DNA of 64,000 nt, taken from contig NZ_MU158693.1 in assembly GCF_015209965.1 (NCBI RefSeq), positions 154,826 to 218,825 on the forward strand. The letters are read 5' to 3'. Each line of letters opens with the position of its first letter. The stretch's first letter is position 1. Made by a program: the position numbers and the translations under genes. The notes beneath the pieces were generated by a model that was not told where the DNA came from, made no database searches, and saw only the letters and a program-made list of their open reading frames with translations. Shown here one piece after another: positions 25,769 through 34,558 of this stretch. The stretch is from Sphingobacterium pedocola (GTDB lineage: Bacteria > Bacteroidota > Bacteroidia > Sphingobacteriales > Sphingobacteriaceae).

Positions 25769-25776
25769 TATATTTG
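25769..25776 (+). promoter_or_regulatory. -7 box (TATATTTG) upstream of the subtilase gene
   Basis: An exact TAnnTTTG match 128 bases before the subtilase start codon, without a clear TTTG 19-21 bases upstream. If used, the transcript carries a leader that contains the inverted repeat at 25815-25854. Confidence 0.4.
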
Positions 25777-25814
25777 TCGTGTAGAGAAACCGACATGAGG
25801 TGTCACTCAAAAAT

Positions 25815-25854
25815 GGACATGAATAAACCGTCAGCTCATGCAAGTTTCATGTCC
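25815..25854 (+). promoter_or_regulatory. Inverted repeat in the subtilase leader
   Basis: ggacatgaa (25815-25823) and ttcatgtcc (25846-25854) pair perfectly over nine bases around a 22-base loop. The loop contains ataaaccgtc and catgcaagttt, blocks that also occur in the inverted repeat in front of the FUSC gene (2425-2479). Confidence 0.45.
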
Positions 25855-25904
25855 GTTAGTAAACAGTTTTAGTCGGATGGAAATAACAAAAAAAACCGCA
25901 ATAT

Positions 25905-27530
25905 ATGCTTAGAAACAAACACTTGATTGCCTTATTAGGCATCGGTATATTACCTTTTATGGGTTTTGCCCAAGACAAAAAAGATACGCCTCCAGCAAAC
26001 TGGTTTAATTTGGACTATAAAAGGGACGGTATTATGGGTATCAGCACTGAAAAAGCTTATGAACTACTGAAAGGAAAAAAGCCTACTCCCGTAGTTGTAG
26101 CAGTGATAGATGGTGGTGTAGATGTTGAACATGAAGATTTAAAAGAGGTATTATGGATCAATAAAAAGGATTCAAATAATGATGGGAAAGATGATGATGG
26201 GAACGGGTACATAGATGACAAATATGGTTGGAATTTTATTGGGGGAGCCAGCGGCGAGAATGTAAACCACGACAACCTCGAAGTGACTCGATTGATTGCA
26301 AAGTACGAACCAAAATACATCTCCGTTTTACCTTCCACCCCACTTTCTGAATCCGAACGTAGAGAATTTGTTGCCTATCAAAAAATGATTTCGGATTATA
26401 CCACCAAAATGGACGAAGCACAATTTGGAGAAACAAACTACGGTCGCTTAAAACAGGAATTGGACAATATTGTATCTGCTATCGGAAAAGATCCAAAAGA
26501 TATTACGAAAGCGGATTTCGATATATTTAATGCTATATCTGACCGTCAGAAAATGGCCGTACGCATTGCGAAAAAAGAATTGGAAAAAAACTCGTTCGAA
26601 AAATTCTATGCTGATATCAAAGATGCGGACACCTACTTCGGAGATCAAGTAAAATATCATTTAAATAAAGATTTTAATCCACGTCCTATTGTGGGCGATA
26701 ATTATGAAAATGCAATGGAGCAATTTTATGGCAATAATGATGTAAAAGGGCCCGACGCAGACCATGGCACGCACGTTGCGGGCATCATTGGTGCAAAACG
26801 GGATAATGGAAAAGGAGTAAATGGTGTTTCAGATCAAGTAAAAATAATGGCAATCCGTGTAGTTCCGAATGGAGATGAGCGAGATAAAGATGTAGCAAAT
26901 GGAATCCGGTATGCTGTAGATAACGGTGCCAAAATCATTAACATGAGTTTTGGTAAAGGCTATTTTTACAACAAAAAAGTAGTTGATGAAGCTGTTAAGT
27001 ATGCAATCGAAAAAGATGTTTTACTCGTGCACGCTGCGGGAAACGATGGCAAGAACGTTGATATATCCAAAAATTATCCGACCAAATACTTCACAGATAG
27101 CTTGGGTGCTATTACCGGAGAAGCTACTTCCTGGATTACGGTTGGTGCGACCTCTTGGAAATTAGATGGAGATCTATTGGCAGAATTTTCAAATTACGGA
27201 TACAAAACGGTAGATGTGTTTGCTCCTGGCGTAGCCATCCATTCCACTATGCCAGATTCTAAATACAAAGACCAGCAAGGAACGAGTATGGCTGCACCGG
27301 TCGTTTCTGGATTAGCAGCTCTACTGAGAGCCTATTACCCGCAACTTACTGCACAGGAAACAAAAGATATTATCCTAAAATCAGTAACGAAGGTAGATCA
27401 AAAAGTAAAAATAAATCAAGATGGATCATCTAAAAAAGTTTATTTAGACGAGATCAGTACCGGAGGTGGAATCGTAAACGCTTATAATGCCATTGTAGAG
27501 GCAAATAAATATATTTCAAATAAAAAGTAA
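25905..27530 (+). CDS. Secreted subtilase (S8 family serine peptidase)
   Basis: A 541-residue exported subtilisin-like protease. The signal peptide is MLRNKHLIALLGIGILPFMG ending at AQ. The catalytic triad is visible: Asp in VVVAVIDGGVDVEHEDL (about residue 70), His in DADHGTHVAGIIGAKRDNG (about residue 288) and Ser in DQQGTSMAAPVVSGLAALL (about residue 462). Over 200 residues separate Asp and His, an insertion much longer than in classical subtilisin but seen in Bacteroidetes members. The short N-terminal part before the Asp leaves little room for an inhibitory propeptide. It has its own promoter region and no operon partners. Confidence 0.93.
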   Translation: MLRNKHLIALLGIGILPFMGFAQDKKDTPPANWFNLDYKRDGIMGISTEKAYELLKGKKPTPVVVAVIDGGVDVEHEDLKEVLWINKKDSNNDGKDDDGNGYIDDKYGWNFIGGASGENVNHDNLEVTRLIAKYEPKYISVLPSTPLSESERREFVAYQKMISDYTTKMDEAQFGETNYGRLKQELDNIVSAIGKDPKDITKADFDIFNAISDRQKMAVRIAKKELEKNSFEKFYADIKDADTYFGDQVKYHLNKDFNPRPIVGDNYENAMEQFYGNNDVKGPDADHGTHVAGIIGAKRDNGKGVNGVSDQVKIMAIRVVPNGDERDKDVANGIRYAVDNGAKIINMSFGKGYFYNKKVVDEAVKYAIEKDVLLVHAAGNDGKNVDISKNYPTKYFTDSLGAITGEATSWITVGATSWKLDGDLLAEFSNYGYKTVDVFAPGVAIHSTMPDSKYKDQQGTSMAAPVVSGLAALLRAYYPQLTAQETKDIILKSVTKVDQKVKINQDGSSKKVYLDEISTGGGIVNAYNAIVEANKYISNKK

Positions 27531-27598
27531 AAAAATGTTAAATTTTCTATAATATTAATTCTTAACTTGCGTTATGTAAGTGTATTGTAATTAATAAG

Positions 27599-27784
27599 AT
27601 GCGTATGGTAGAAAATTTTACAAAAAATGAAAGTCTAACTTACGAAGGGATAGAGGGGTATAACAAAATTGAGACGGAAGAGCAATTTGAAGAAAAGCTA
27701 AAAGCATCTATCAAAAAATTAACTAAAGCTCCAGGTGATCATATCATTGAAAAAATACTCAATTACTCCAAATCGCTCAAGTAA
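27599..27784 (+). CDS. Small conserved-looking protein, unknown function
   Basis: A 61-residue charged protein (MRMVENFTKNESLTYEGIEG) with a predicted C-terminal helix rich in Lys (KLKASIKKLTKAPGDHIIEK). No signal, no membrane segment, no recognised family. A second Met at residue 3 is an equally good start. Support for it being real: it is followed within a few bases by a strong terminator and preceded by a normal intergenic gap. Confidence 0.6.
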   Translation: MRMVENFTKNESLTYEGIEGYNKIETEEQFEEKLKASIKKLTKAPGDHIIEKILNYSKSLK

Positions 27785-27790
27785 GTAATA

Positions 27791-27824
27791 ACAAAAGCTA
27801 CTCTAATCATAGAGTGGCTTTTGT
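27791..27824 (+). terminator. Terminator after the 61-residue protein gene
   Basis: Fourteen-base arms (27791-27804 and 27811-27824) pair with one G-U and a six-base loop, followed by ctttttg. The T-rich tail runs into the promoter box of nth. Confidence 0.85.
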
Positions 27825-27832
27825 CTTTTTGC

Positions 27833-27840
27833 TATCTTTG
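27833..27840 (+). promoter_or_regulatory. -7 box (TATCTTTG) close to the nth start
   Basis: An exact TAnnTTTG match ending four bases before the chosen nth start codon at 27845. If used, the mRNA would be leaderless or nearly so, or translation would begin further down. No clear -33 element at the usual spacing. Confidence 0.35.
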
Positions 27841-27844
27841 TAAC

Positions 27845-28522
27845 ATGTTAAAGAAAAAACGGTATAAAGAATTTGTAGACTATTTTTCCACGCATAATCC
27901 AGATGCACAAACCGAACTGAACTATCGTAATCCTTATGAGCTTCTTGTAGCCGTAATCCTTTCTGCACAATGCACAGATAAGCGTATTAACCAAGTAACA
28001 CCCGCCCTATTCGAACGATTCCCGGATGTGGAATCTCTTGCAGCTAGTAATACAGAGGAGGTGTTTACCTATATTCGCTCGGTAAGTTACCCGAATAATA
28101 AAGCAAAACATCTGGTGGGTATGGCTCAAAAACTGCAATCTGAATTCAAGGGAGAGGTACCTGAAAAAATAGAAGATTTAGTGAAATTACCTGGAGTCGG
28201 ACGCAAAACTGCAAATGTAATATCGTCTGTAGTCTTCCACCAACCTGCAATGGCAGTAGATACGCACGTATTTAGAGTGAGTAATCGATTAGGTTTGACT
28301 AGCAATGCGACTACCCCACTAGCCGTAGAAAAACAGTTAGTAAAATATTTACCGAAAGACACAATTGTCATTGCGCATCATTGGTTAATTCTTCATGGCC
28401 GGTATATATGTCTCGCACGAAGACCCAAATGTGAGAAATGCCCTATTACATACATGTGTAAGTATTTCGAAAAGACTCATAAGGTCGTTTCAACGGGTAG
28501 TTTCACCAATAAGGATATGTAG
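27845..28522 (+). CDS. nth: Endonuclease III (DNA glycosylase/AP lyase)
   Basis: Base-excision repair enzyme that removes oxidised pyrimidines and nicks abasic sites. The 225 residues contain the helix-hairpin-helix LPGVGRKTANVISSVVF with the catalytic Lys, followed by the catalytic Asp in AMAVDTHVFRVSNRLGL. The [4Fe-4S] cluster ligands are complete at the C-terminus with the C-x6-C-x2-C-x5-C spacing (CLARRPKCEKCPITYMC). ATG 27845 (MLKKKRYKEFVDYF) is chosen over an upstream start at 27821, which would lie within the preceding terminator. recA follows 245 bases later with its own promoter. Confidence 0.95.
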   Translation: MLKKKRYKEFVDYFSTHNPDAQTELNYRNPYELLVAVILSAQCTDKRINQVTPALFERFPDVESLAASNTEEVFTYIRSVSYPNNKAKHLVGMAQKLQSEFKGEVPEKIEDLVKLPGVGRKTANVISSVVFHQPAMAVDTHVFRVSNRLGLTSNATTPLAVEKQLVKYLPKDTIVIAHHWLILHGRYICLARRPKCEKCPITYMCKYFEKTHKVVSTGSFTNKDM

Positions 28523-28711
28523 CAGGAATATTGTTTATAGTTAAAGAACCAATGCAAATTCCCTTGATAGTAAGGGCATCAGAAAAATCTGTCTGGGGGA
28601 TTAACTGAGTTTCTTTGTGAAAAATGAATAAACTTTTCAACAATTCGTTTAACTATCTGAATTAGACCTTATCTTTATTAGATAAAAATAATGAGCTAAT
28701 TTTTTTAGTAT

Positions 28712-28719
28712 TATATTTG
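28712..28719 (+). promoter_or_regulatory. -7 box (TATATTTG) of recA
   Basis: An exact TAnnTTTG match 48 bases before the recA start codon, in an AT-rich stretch. No good TTTG is seen 19-21 bases upstream. No LexA-type palindrome that I can support was seen near it. Confidence 0.45.
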
Positions 28720-28766
28720 GTTATACAATTTTAATATACTATTTTTGATTTATAAATACTAATAAT

Positions 28767-29792
28767 ATGAGTAAAGAAGACAAGTTAAAAGCGTTACAGC
28801 TTACATTGGATAAACTGGACAAAACGTACGGTAAGGGCGCAATAATGAAACTAGGCGATTCGGCTGTAGAACCTATTGAATCTATTTCCACCGGTTCATT
28901 GGGATTAGACATCGCTTTAGGAATTGGGGGTGTCCCGAAAGGACGTGTGATCGAAATATACGGCCCCGAATCTTCCGGAAAAACGACCTTAGCAACCCAT
29001 ATTGTCGCAGAGGCTCAGAAAAAAGGTGGTATAGCCGCAATCATTGATGCTGAACATGCCTTTGACAAGTACTATGCTCAGAAGTTAGGCGTTGATATTG
29101 AAAATCTCTTAATCTCTCAACCGGATAATGGTGAACAGGGACTAGAAATTGCAGACAATCTGATTCGCTCAGGTGCAATTGACGTTATTGTCATCGATTC
29201 TGTTGCTGCTTTAGTTCCTAAAGGGGAAATTGAAGGGGAAATGGGCGATTCAAAAATGGGTCTTCAAGCGCGTTTAATGTCGCAGGCGTTACGTAAATTA
29301 ACCGGTACAATTTCCAAAACAAATTGCTGTTGTATCTTTATTAACCAATTACGTGAAAAAATCGGTGTAATGTTTGGTAACCCTGAAACGACAACAGGTG
29401 GTAACGCGTTAAAATTCTATGCGTCAGTACGCTTGGATATTCGTCGTACTTCACAAATCAAAGATGCAGACGAGGTTTCAGGAAATCGCGTAAAAGTAAA
29501 AATTGTAAAAAATAAAGTAGCGCCTCCTTTTCGTATAGCTGAATTCGACATCATGTTCGGAGAAGGTATTTCTAAAGTTGGCGAAATCATCGATTTGGGA
29601 GTAGAGTATGGCATTGTCAAAAAATCAGGATCGTGGTTTAGCTATGGTGATACAAAACTAGGCCAAGGCCGTGATTCGGTGAAATCTTTATTGTTAGACA
29701 ACCCAGATCTTAGCGATGAAATAGAAGCTAAGATCAGAGCAGAAGTTAGCGGAGTCAATTTAGATCAATCTGTTTTAGGTAAGGAGGAATAA
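28767..29792 (+). CDS. recA: Recombinase A
   Basis: ATP-dependent strand-exchange protein for homologous recombination and SOS signalling. The 341 residues are normal. Walker A is GPESSGKTTLATH (about residue 66), Walker B is IDVIVIDSVAALVPK, and loop L2 with IFINQLREKIGVMFGNPETTTGG is intact. The C-terminus is acidic (LGKEE). The start ATG 28767 gives MSKEDKLKALQLTLDKLDKT, the usual beginning with the KTYGKGAIMKLGD segment following. It is monocistronic: a long terminator follows and pruA converges on it. Confidence 0.98.
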   Translation: MSKEDKLKALQLTLDKLDKTYGKGAIMKLGDSAVEPIESISTGSLGLDIALGIGGVPKGRVIEIYGPESSGKTTLATHIVAEAQKKGGIAAIIDAEHAFDKYYAQKLGVDIENLLISQPDNGEQGLEIADNLIRSGAIDVIVIDSVAALVPKGEIEGEMGDSKMGLQARLMSQALRKLTGTISKTNCCCIFINQLREKIGVMFGNPETTTGGNALKFYASVRLDIRRTSQIKDADEVSGNRVKVKIVKNKVAPPFRIAEFDIMFGEGISKVGEIIDLGVEYGIVKKSGSWFSYGDTKLGQGRDSVKSLLLDNPDLSDEIEAKIRAEVSGVNLDQSVLGKEE

Positions 29793-29803
29793 ACTTCATT
29801 CCA

Positions 29804-29855
29804 GTATAAATGAAAAAGCGACCAGTGCATGCATTGGTCGCTTTTTCATTTATAC
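29804..29855. terminator. Bidirectional terminator between recA and pruA
   Basis: Arms of about 25 bases (29804-29828 and 29831-29855) pair almost perfectly with a very small loop. AAAAAG and CTTTTT blocks inside the arms provide T-runs in both directions. It serves recA and the convergent pruA. Confidence 0.85.
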
Positions 29856-29858
29856 TAT

Positions 29859-31496
29859 CTAATCTTCAGAACTCAAAAACGGATACCGATAATCCGTATC
29901 CGGAGTAAACGTTTCTTTGATTGTACGCGGAGATACCCAACGCAATAAGTTAATCATCGAACCTGCTTTATCGTTAGTACCCGAACCGCGTGCTCCTCCA
30001 AAAGGCTGTTGACCTACCACTGCACCAGTACATTTATCATTGATATAAAAGTTACCAGCGGCATTACGTAACGCATGTGTCGCTTCTTGGATAGCATAAC
30101 GATCTTGAGAAATTACAGCACCTGTCAGTGCATAAATCGATGTGCTATCGACTAATTTTAACGTCTCACTCCAATCCTTGTCTTCATAAACATAAATCGT
30201 TAATACAGGACCAAATAATTCTTCAGATAATGTTTCATAATCCGGTGTTTTGGCTAGAATAACAGTTGGTTCAATAAAATACCCTTTGGATTTATCATAA
30301 GTGCCACCGATAACTACATCTGCGTCCGCAGAGTCTTTTGCCTTATCGATGTATTTCGTAATCTTGTCAAATGCTTTTTCATCAATGACAGCATTAATGA
30401 AATTACCAAAATCCTCGGTTCCACCTATTTTGAAAGATTTAATGTCTTTTTCCATAGACAGCTGTAATTGCGACCATAGCGATTGAGGAATATAGGCACG
30501 TGATGCCGCTGAACACTTTTGTCCCTGATATTCAAATGCTCCACGCACTAAAGCAGTATTCAATACCGCCAAATCCGCAGAAGGATGGGCTAATATAAAA
30601 TCTTTACCGCCTGTCTCTCCTACGATGCGGGGATATGTTTTATAGAGATGAATATTTTGTCCAATTGTTTTCCAAATATTTTGAAATACCCCCGTAGAAC
30701 CGGTAAAATGGATACCCGCGAAATCTGGATGTTTGAAAATAACATCCCCCGCATCTGGTCCAGACACGTATACTAAATTGACTACGCCATCGGGCAGACC
30801 AGCTTCTTTAAAAATTTGCATTAAAATATTCGCAGAATAGATTTGTGTATTTGAAGGCTTCCATACGACCACATTTCCCATCATCGCTACACACGAAGGC
30901 AGATTACCCGCAATAGCTGTAAAATTGAACGGTGTTAATGCAAAAACAAAACCTTCTAATGGACGTTGTTCGACGCGATTCCATATACCTTTACTATTTG
31001 CTGGAGGTTGTTGTGCATAAATCTCGCTCATATACTGCACGTTAAAACGCAAAAAGTCAGTAAACTCACATGCCGAGTCGATTTCAGCTTGATACGCATT
31101 TTTCGATTGCCCCAGCATCGTTGCGGCATTCAACTTATACCGGTATTTAGTAGAAGCCAATTCCGCTGCCTTCAAGAAAATAGCCGCACGTTGCTCCCAC
31201 GGCAGGTTCTCCCAATCTGCTTTAGCTGCTAACGCAGCATTAATAGCATCCGTCACATGTGATTTTGTACCTTGAGAATAATATCCCAATACATGCTGGT
31301 GATCGTGTGGAGGGGTTAATTTCACCTTATTTTCTGTACGAACTTCCTCGCTACCGATATACATCGGAACGTCGATTTCATTTGCTCTCGCCTCGGAAAT
31401 AGCTGCTCTTAATAAACTTCTTTCTTTCGTCCCCGGAGCGTATGTATATACTGGCTCATTTGCAGGAGCCGGAACATTAAAAAAACCTTTTAACAT
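29859..31496 (-). CDS. pruA: L-glutamate gamma-semialdehyde (P5C) dehydrogenase
   Basis: NAD-dependent oxidation of glutamate semialdehyde to glutamate, second step of proline breakdown. The 545-residue size and the start MLKGFFNVPAPANEPVYTYA are those of the stand-alone eukaryote-like P5C dehydrogenase rather than the fused PutA. The catalytic Cys is in FEYQGQKCSAASRAYIP, the general-base Glu region in RIVGETGGKDF, and the NAD-binding part has HFTGSTGVFQNIW. No proline dehydrogenase gene is beside it. The start ATG 31496 is preceded by a -7-like box about 90 bases upstream. Confidence 0.95.
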   Translation of the reverse strand: MLKGFFNVPAPANEPVYTYAPGTKERSLLRAAISEARANEIDVPMYIGSEEVRTENKVKLTPPHDHQHVLGYYSQGTKSHVTDAINAALAAKADWENLPWEQRAAIFLKAAELASTKYRYKLNAATMLGQSKNAYQAEIDSACEFTDFLRFNVQYMSEIYAQQPPANSKGIWNRVEQRPLEGFVFALTPFNFTAIAGNLPSCVAMMGNVVVWKPSNTQIYSANILMQIFKEAGLPDGVVNLVYVSGPDAGDVIFKHPDFAGIHFTGSTGVFQNIWKTIGQNIHLYKTYPRIVGETGGKDFILAHPSADLAVLNTALVRGAFEYQGQKCSAASRAYIPQSLWSQLQLSMEKDIKSFKIGGTEDFGNFINAVIDEKAFDKITKYIDKAKDSADADVVIGGTYDKSKGYFIEPTVILAKTPDYETLSEELFGPVLTIYVYEDKDWSETLKLVDSTSIYALTGAVISQDRYAIQEATHALRNAAGNFYINDKCTGAVVGQQPFGGARGSGTNDKAGSMINLLRWVSPRTIKETFTPDTDYRYPFLSSED

Positions 31497-31586
31497 AATT
31501 CTATTTTTGTTTATGTAAAATTACATCATAGTTGATTCCCCGGGTATACCACATTTGTCCATCACTTAACTTATTTTATCCATAAA

Positions 31587-31594
31587 CAAATATA
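31587..31594 (-). promoter_or_regulatory. -7 box (TATATTTG) of pruA
   Basis: On the minus strand TATATTTG matches TAnnTTTG, about 90 bases upstream of the pruA ATG. No convincing -33 element. Nothing else can be supported in the 282-base gap between pruA and the AraC gene. Confidence 0.4.
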
Positions 31595-31778
31595 TCGCAA
31601 AAACAATATAGCGATTGAACATAGCACACCGAACCCTTCATAACATACTAACATACAGATCAAAAAAAACAAAGACATGGTTTAACAAGCACAACACATC
31701 TTACTTCAATGGCGCAATAAACTATTTCTGGGGGATCAGCCAAAAGGCAAATTATGTTATGTATTAGTAATAAATAGC

Positions 31779-32648
31779 TTACGAAATTGTGTGCAGTTGT
31801 ATGTAACTATGGGGAGAAAGCCTCATAATACGCTTAAAAACGCGATTAAAGTGAACAATATTATTAAACCCTACCTTGAAGGCCGTTTCTGAAATACTTT
31901 CAGTCTTTTTGTTAAGGAGAAGCTGACAGGCTTTTTCAATTCTAACTTCATTCAGAAAACCAATATAAGTTTTCATCGTATGTTTTTTAAAAAACTTACA
32001 AAACGACGTGGGAGTCATATAAACCAAAGAAGCAACTTCACCAATGCTAATGTCATGATCAAAATTGTCTAAGGTGTATTTGAACACAGAACTTATCCGC
32101 TCTCCGTCTTTATCTGAATAAATCAAATTTCGGATACCGGAATACAAGGATATGCTGGCATTACGATATTGCAAAAGGGTATGCAAAAGTGTTATGAATT
32201 CAGTAAACCTCGGGATCCCTACTTTGTGCAATAAGTTTAAAAAATTACCTCGAAAAGACCGAGCAACAGATGACTCTATTCTCTTACTTGCATCTAGTTG
32301 TAGAAAGTATGTACTGAGATCTGCAAATTCGGCCAATGTAAAAAATTTGGTCATCCTATCGAGATTGATAAATAAATGAATGGCATGAATCGTATCTTCC
32401 TCTGTCACTTTTTGGGCTCCGTATTTATCAAACATGTGCGGTTCATTCGGTTTCAGGATGAATACATCGTCCTGATTAAAAGATTGAACAATGTTACCAA
32501 TCATGATGGTTCCCCTCCCCTTCAGAATATAGGTAATTTGAAGTTCCTCGTGCCGATGATAATAGCCATAAAAATTATCCTTCTTATCCTCCAAAAGGGC
32601 AAACAGATCATCCCCATACACGGGAACAGTAAATTGTATCGCCTTCAT
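31779..32648 (-). CDS. AraC-family transcriptional regulator with cupin domain
   Basis: A 289-residue regulator. The N-terminal half is a cupin-like sensor: HRHEELQITYILKGRGTIMI and NQDDVFILKPNEPHMF. The C-terminal half has two helix-turn-helix units, ISIGEVASLVYMTPTSFCKFF and ISETAFKVGFNNIVHFNRVF, ending in the LSPHSYIQL element. This type often controls sugar or stress genes; the effector is unknown. It starts 16 bases after the msrA stop codon on the same strand, so the two are probably one transcript with msrA first. Confidence 0.88.
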   Translation of the reverse strand: MKAIQFTVPVYGDDLFALLEDKKDNFYGYYHRHEELQITYILKGRGTIMIGNIVQSFNQDDVFILKPNEPHMFDKYGAQKVTEEDTIHAIHLFINLDRMTKFFTLAEFADLSTYFLQLDASKRIESSVARSFRGNFLNLLHKVGIPRFTEFITLLHTLLQYRNASISLYSGIRNLIYSDKDGERISSVFKYTLDNFDHDISIGEVASLVYMTPTSFCKFFKKHTMKTYIGFLNEVRIEKACQLLLNKKTESISETAFKVGFNNIVHFNRVFKRIMRLSPHSYIQLHTIS

Positions 32649-32664
32649 AATTGGGTAATAATTC

Positions 32665-33300
32665 CTATTTTAATTTATCTGCAAATACCTTTTTAAACTT
32701 GTCCATTTTTGGTTTAATAACTAACCTGCAATACATTTCATTCGGATTCAGTTCATAATAATTTTGGTGGTAATCTTCGGCCTTATAAAATTCCGTGGCT
32801 TTCTCGATCGTGGTAACGATTACGCCATCATAAGCTTTAGCCTCGTTTAATTTTTCAATATAATATCGTGCTTTTTTTTCCTGCTCCTCATCTAACGGAA
32901 AGATAGCAGAACGATACTGCGTTCCTACATCATTACCTTGTCTATTAAGCTGTGTGGGATCATGTACTAAGAAAAAGGCTTCCAATAATCCATCGTAGCT
33001 TATTTTTGAAGGGTCAAATTTTATCATAACGGCTTCGGCATGCCCTGTATTACCCATTGAGACTTGCGTATAATTCGGATTCGACACGTGACCACCGATA
33101 TATCCTGATACTACAGTATCTACACCGTCTAATAACAATAATGGCGCTTCCACGCACCAAAAACATCCAGCAGCCAATATGGCCGTATTCGACGCATTTT
33201 CCATATTTTTAACGTGTTTAATTTCCATTGTCTTCGAATTCATATTTTGACAAGATCCTAAAACTGGCATTAACAACAACAGCAATCCTATCTTTTTCAT
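32665..33300 (-). CDS. msrA: Peptide methionine-S-sulfoxide reductase, lipoprotein form
   Basis: Reduces the S form of methionine sulfoxide in proteins. The catalytic motif is AAGCFWCVEAPLLLLDGV, followed by the conserved SGYIGGHVSNPNY and VHDPTQLNRQGNDVGTQYRS. Unlike cytoplasmic MsrA, it carries a lipoprotein signal (MKKIGLLLLLMPVLGSCQN), so it should repair periplasmic or membrane-side proteins. The 211 residues fit a single MsrA domain without MsrB. An AraC regulator gene follows by 16 bases; the sod gene lies upstream behind a terminator. Confidence 0.94.
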   Translation of the reverse strand: MKKIGLLLLLMPVLGSCQNMNSKTMEIKHVKNMENASNTAILAAGCFWCVEAPLLLLDGVDTVVSGYIGGHVSNPNYTQVSMGNTGHAEAVMIKFDPSKISYDGLLEAFFLVHDPTQLNRQGNDVGTQYRSAIFPLDEEQEKKARYYIEKLNEAKAYDGVIVTTIEKATEFYKAEDYHQNYYELNPNEMYCRLVIKPKMDKFKKVFADKLK

Positions 33301-33331
33301 CTTACTTGACTTAAATATTACGAGAATAAAA

Positions 33332-33359
33332 AAGGCGACATAGAATACTATATCGCCTT
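33332..33359 (-). terminator. Terminator of the superoxide dismutase gene
   Basis: Eleven-base arms (33332-33342 with 33349-33359) pair with one G-U and a six-base loop. On the minus strand a T-rich run follows. It separates sod from msrA. Confidence 0.8.
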
Positions 33360-33378
33360 CTTTAACCTTCTAAAATTA

Positions 33379-33987
33379 TTATTTAGCAGAAGCATAATTT
33401 TGTGCCACCGCATCCCAATTAACAACATTAAAAATTGCATCTAGGTAAGCTGGACGTTTATTTTGATACTTCAAATAATAAGCGTGTTCCCATACATCGA
33501 TTCCAAAAACCGGAGTACCTTTTACCTCAGCCACATCCATTAACGGATTATCCTGATTTGGAGTAGATGTAACCGCTAATTTACCATCTTCACCAACGAT
33601 TAGCCAAGACCAGCCCGAACCAAAGCGGGTTGCTCCAGCTTCTTGCAATTTCTTTTTTAATTCATCAAAAGATCCGAAAGTCTCATCAATAGCCTGCGCC
33701 AATTCGCCTGTAGGAGCACCACCTGCATTAGGTCCTAAAACAGACCAAAACAACTTGTGATTGAAGTGTCCTCCTCCATTATTACGAACAGCTGGCGAAT
33801 ACTTACTTACATGTTTAAGGATCTCTTCCAAAGATGCATTTTCAGCATCCGTTCCGGCGATAGCTTTATTTAAGTTATCGATATAAGCCTGATGGTGACG
33901 GTCATGGTGGATTTCCATGGTCTCTCTATCAATATGTGGTTCTAATGCCCCTGCATCATATGGTAATGCTTCTAATTCAAATGCCAT
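33379..33987 (-). CDS. sodA: Superoxide dismutase (Fe/Mn family)
   Basis: Converts superoxide to hydrogen peroxide and oxygen. The 202 residues are normal. Metal ligands are visible: His in MEIHHDRHHQAY, His in GGHFNHKLFW, and Asp and His in GIDVWEHAYYLKYQNKRPAY. FGSGWSWLIV is the conserved core. No signal peptide, so it is cytoplasmic. Fe or Mn preference cannot be decided reliably by eye. It is monocistronic, with a terminator after it. Confidence 0.96.
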   Translation of the reverse strand: MAFELEALPYDAGALEPHIDRETMEIHHDRHHQAYIDNLNKAIAGTDAENASLEEILKHVSKYSPAVRNNGGGHFNHKLFWSVLGPNAGGAPTGELAQAIDETFGSFDELKKKLQEAGATRFGSGWSWLIVGEDGKLAVTSTPNQDNPLMDVAEVKGTPVFGIDVWEHAYYLKYQNKRPAYLDAIFNVVNWDAVAQNYASAK

Positions 33988-34088
33988 AGTTTTAACGTTT
34001 ATGTTTATTATTTTTTTAAAATTGAATGCACGAATATAACAAATTTCGTTCGAGGTTTGTTTGTCCAGCTCGTCATTTTATGGATAAA

Positions 34089-34556
34089 TCAGCGTTTATT
34101 ACGAAAAAATGATTTAATTAATGTTGCACAATCTTCTTCCATCACTCCTCCAATTATTTCTGTCTTAGGATGAATAATCTGTTGGCTAAATTTAGCAAAA
34201 CCTCTCTTCTCATCTTTCGCACCATACACAATTCGAGATATCTGCGTCCAATAGGATGCTCCTGCACACATTACGCAAGGTTCTATTGTCACGTACAATG
34301 TACAGTCTTTCAAATATTTCCCCCCCATAAAATTAGAAGCGGCGGTAAACGCTTGCATTTCCGCATGCGCCGTCACATCATTTAGGCGCTCAGTCAAATT
34401 ATAGGCTTTTCCAATGATTTTCCCTTGTGAAACAATTACAGCACCGATCGGCACTTCATCCTCTTCAAATGCACGCTGAGCCAAACGTAGCGCCTCTTTC
34501 ATATACAATTCGTCTGTCGACAAAGACGGTTCGTTTTCAAAATTATAAATTCGCAT
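34089..34556 (-). CDS. tadA: tRNA-adenosine deaminase-like nucleoside deaminase
   Basis: A 155-residue zinc deaminase that converts A34 of tRNA-Arg to inosine in the TadA family. Zinc ligands and the catalytic Glu are in VTAHAEMQAFTAA and in TIEPCVMCAGASYWTQI. DEVPIGAVIV and the C-terminal SFFRNKR also match the family. Guanine deaminase is the alternative reading for Bacteroidetes paralogues. It is the last gene of a three-gene run: it starts two bases after the csaA-like stop codon. Confidence 0.88.
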   Translation of the reverse strand: MRIYNFENEPSLSTDELYMKEALRLAQRAFEEDEVPIGAVIVSQGKIIGKAYNLTERLNDVTAHAEMQAFTAASNFMGGKYLKDCTLYVTIEPCVMCAGASYWTQISRIVYGAKDEKRGFAKFSQQIIHPKTEIIGGVMEEDCATLIKSFFRNKR

Positions 34557-34558
34557 TT

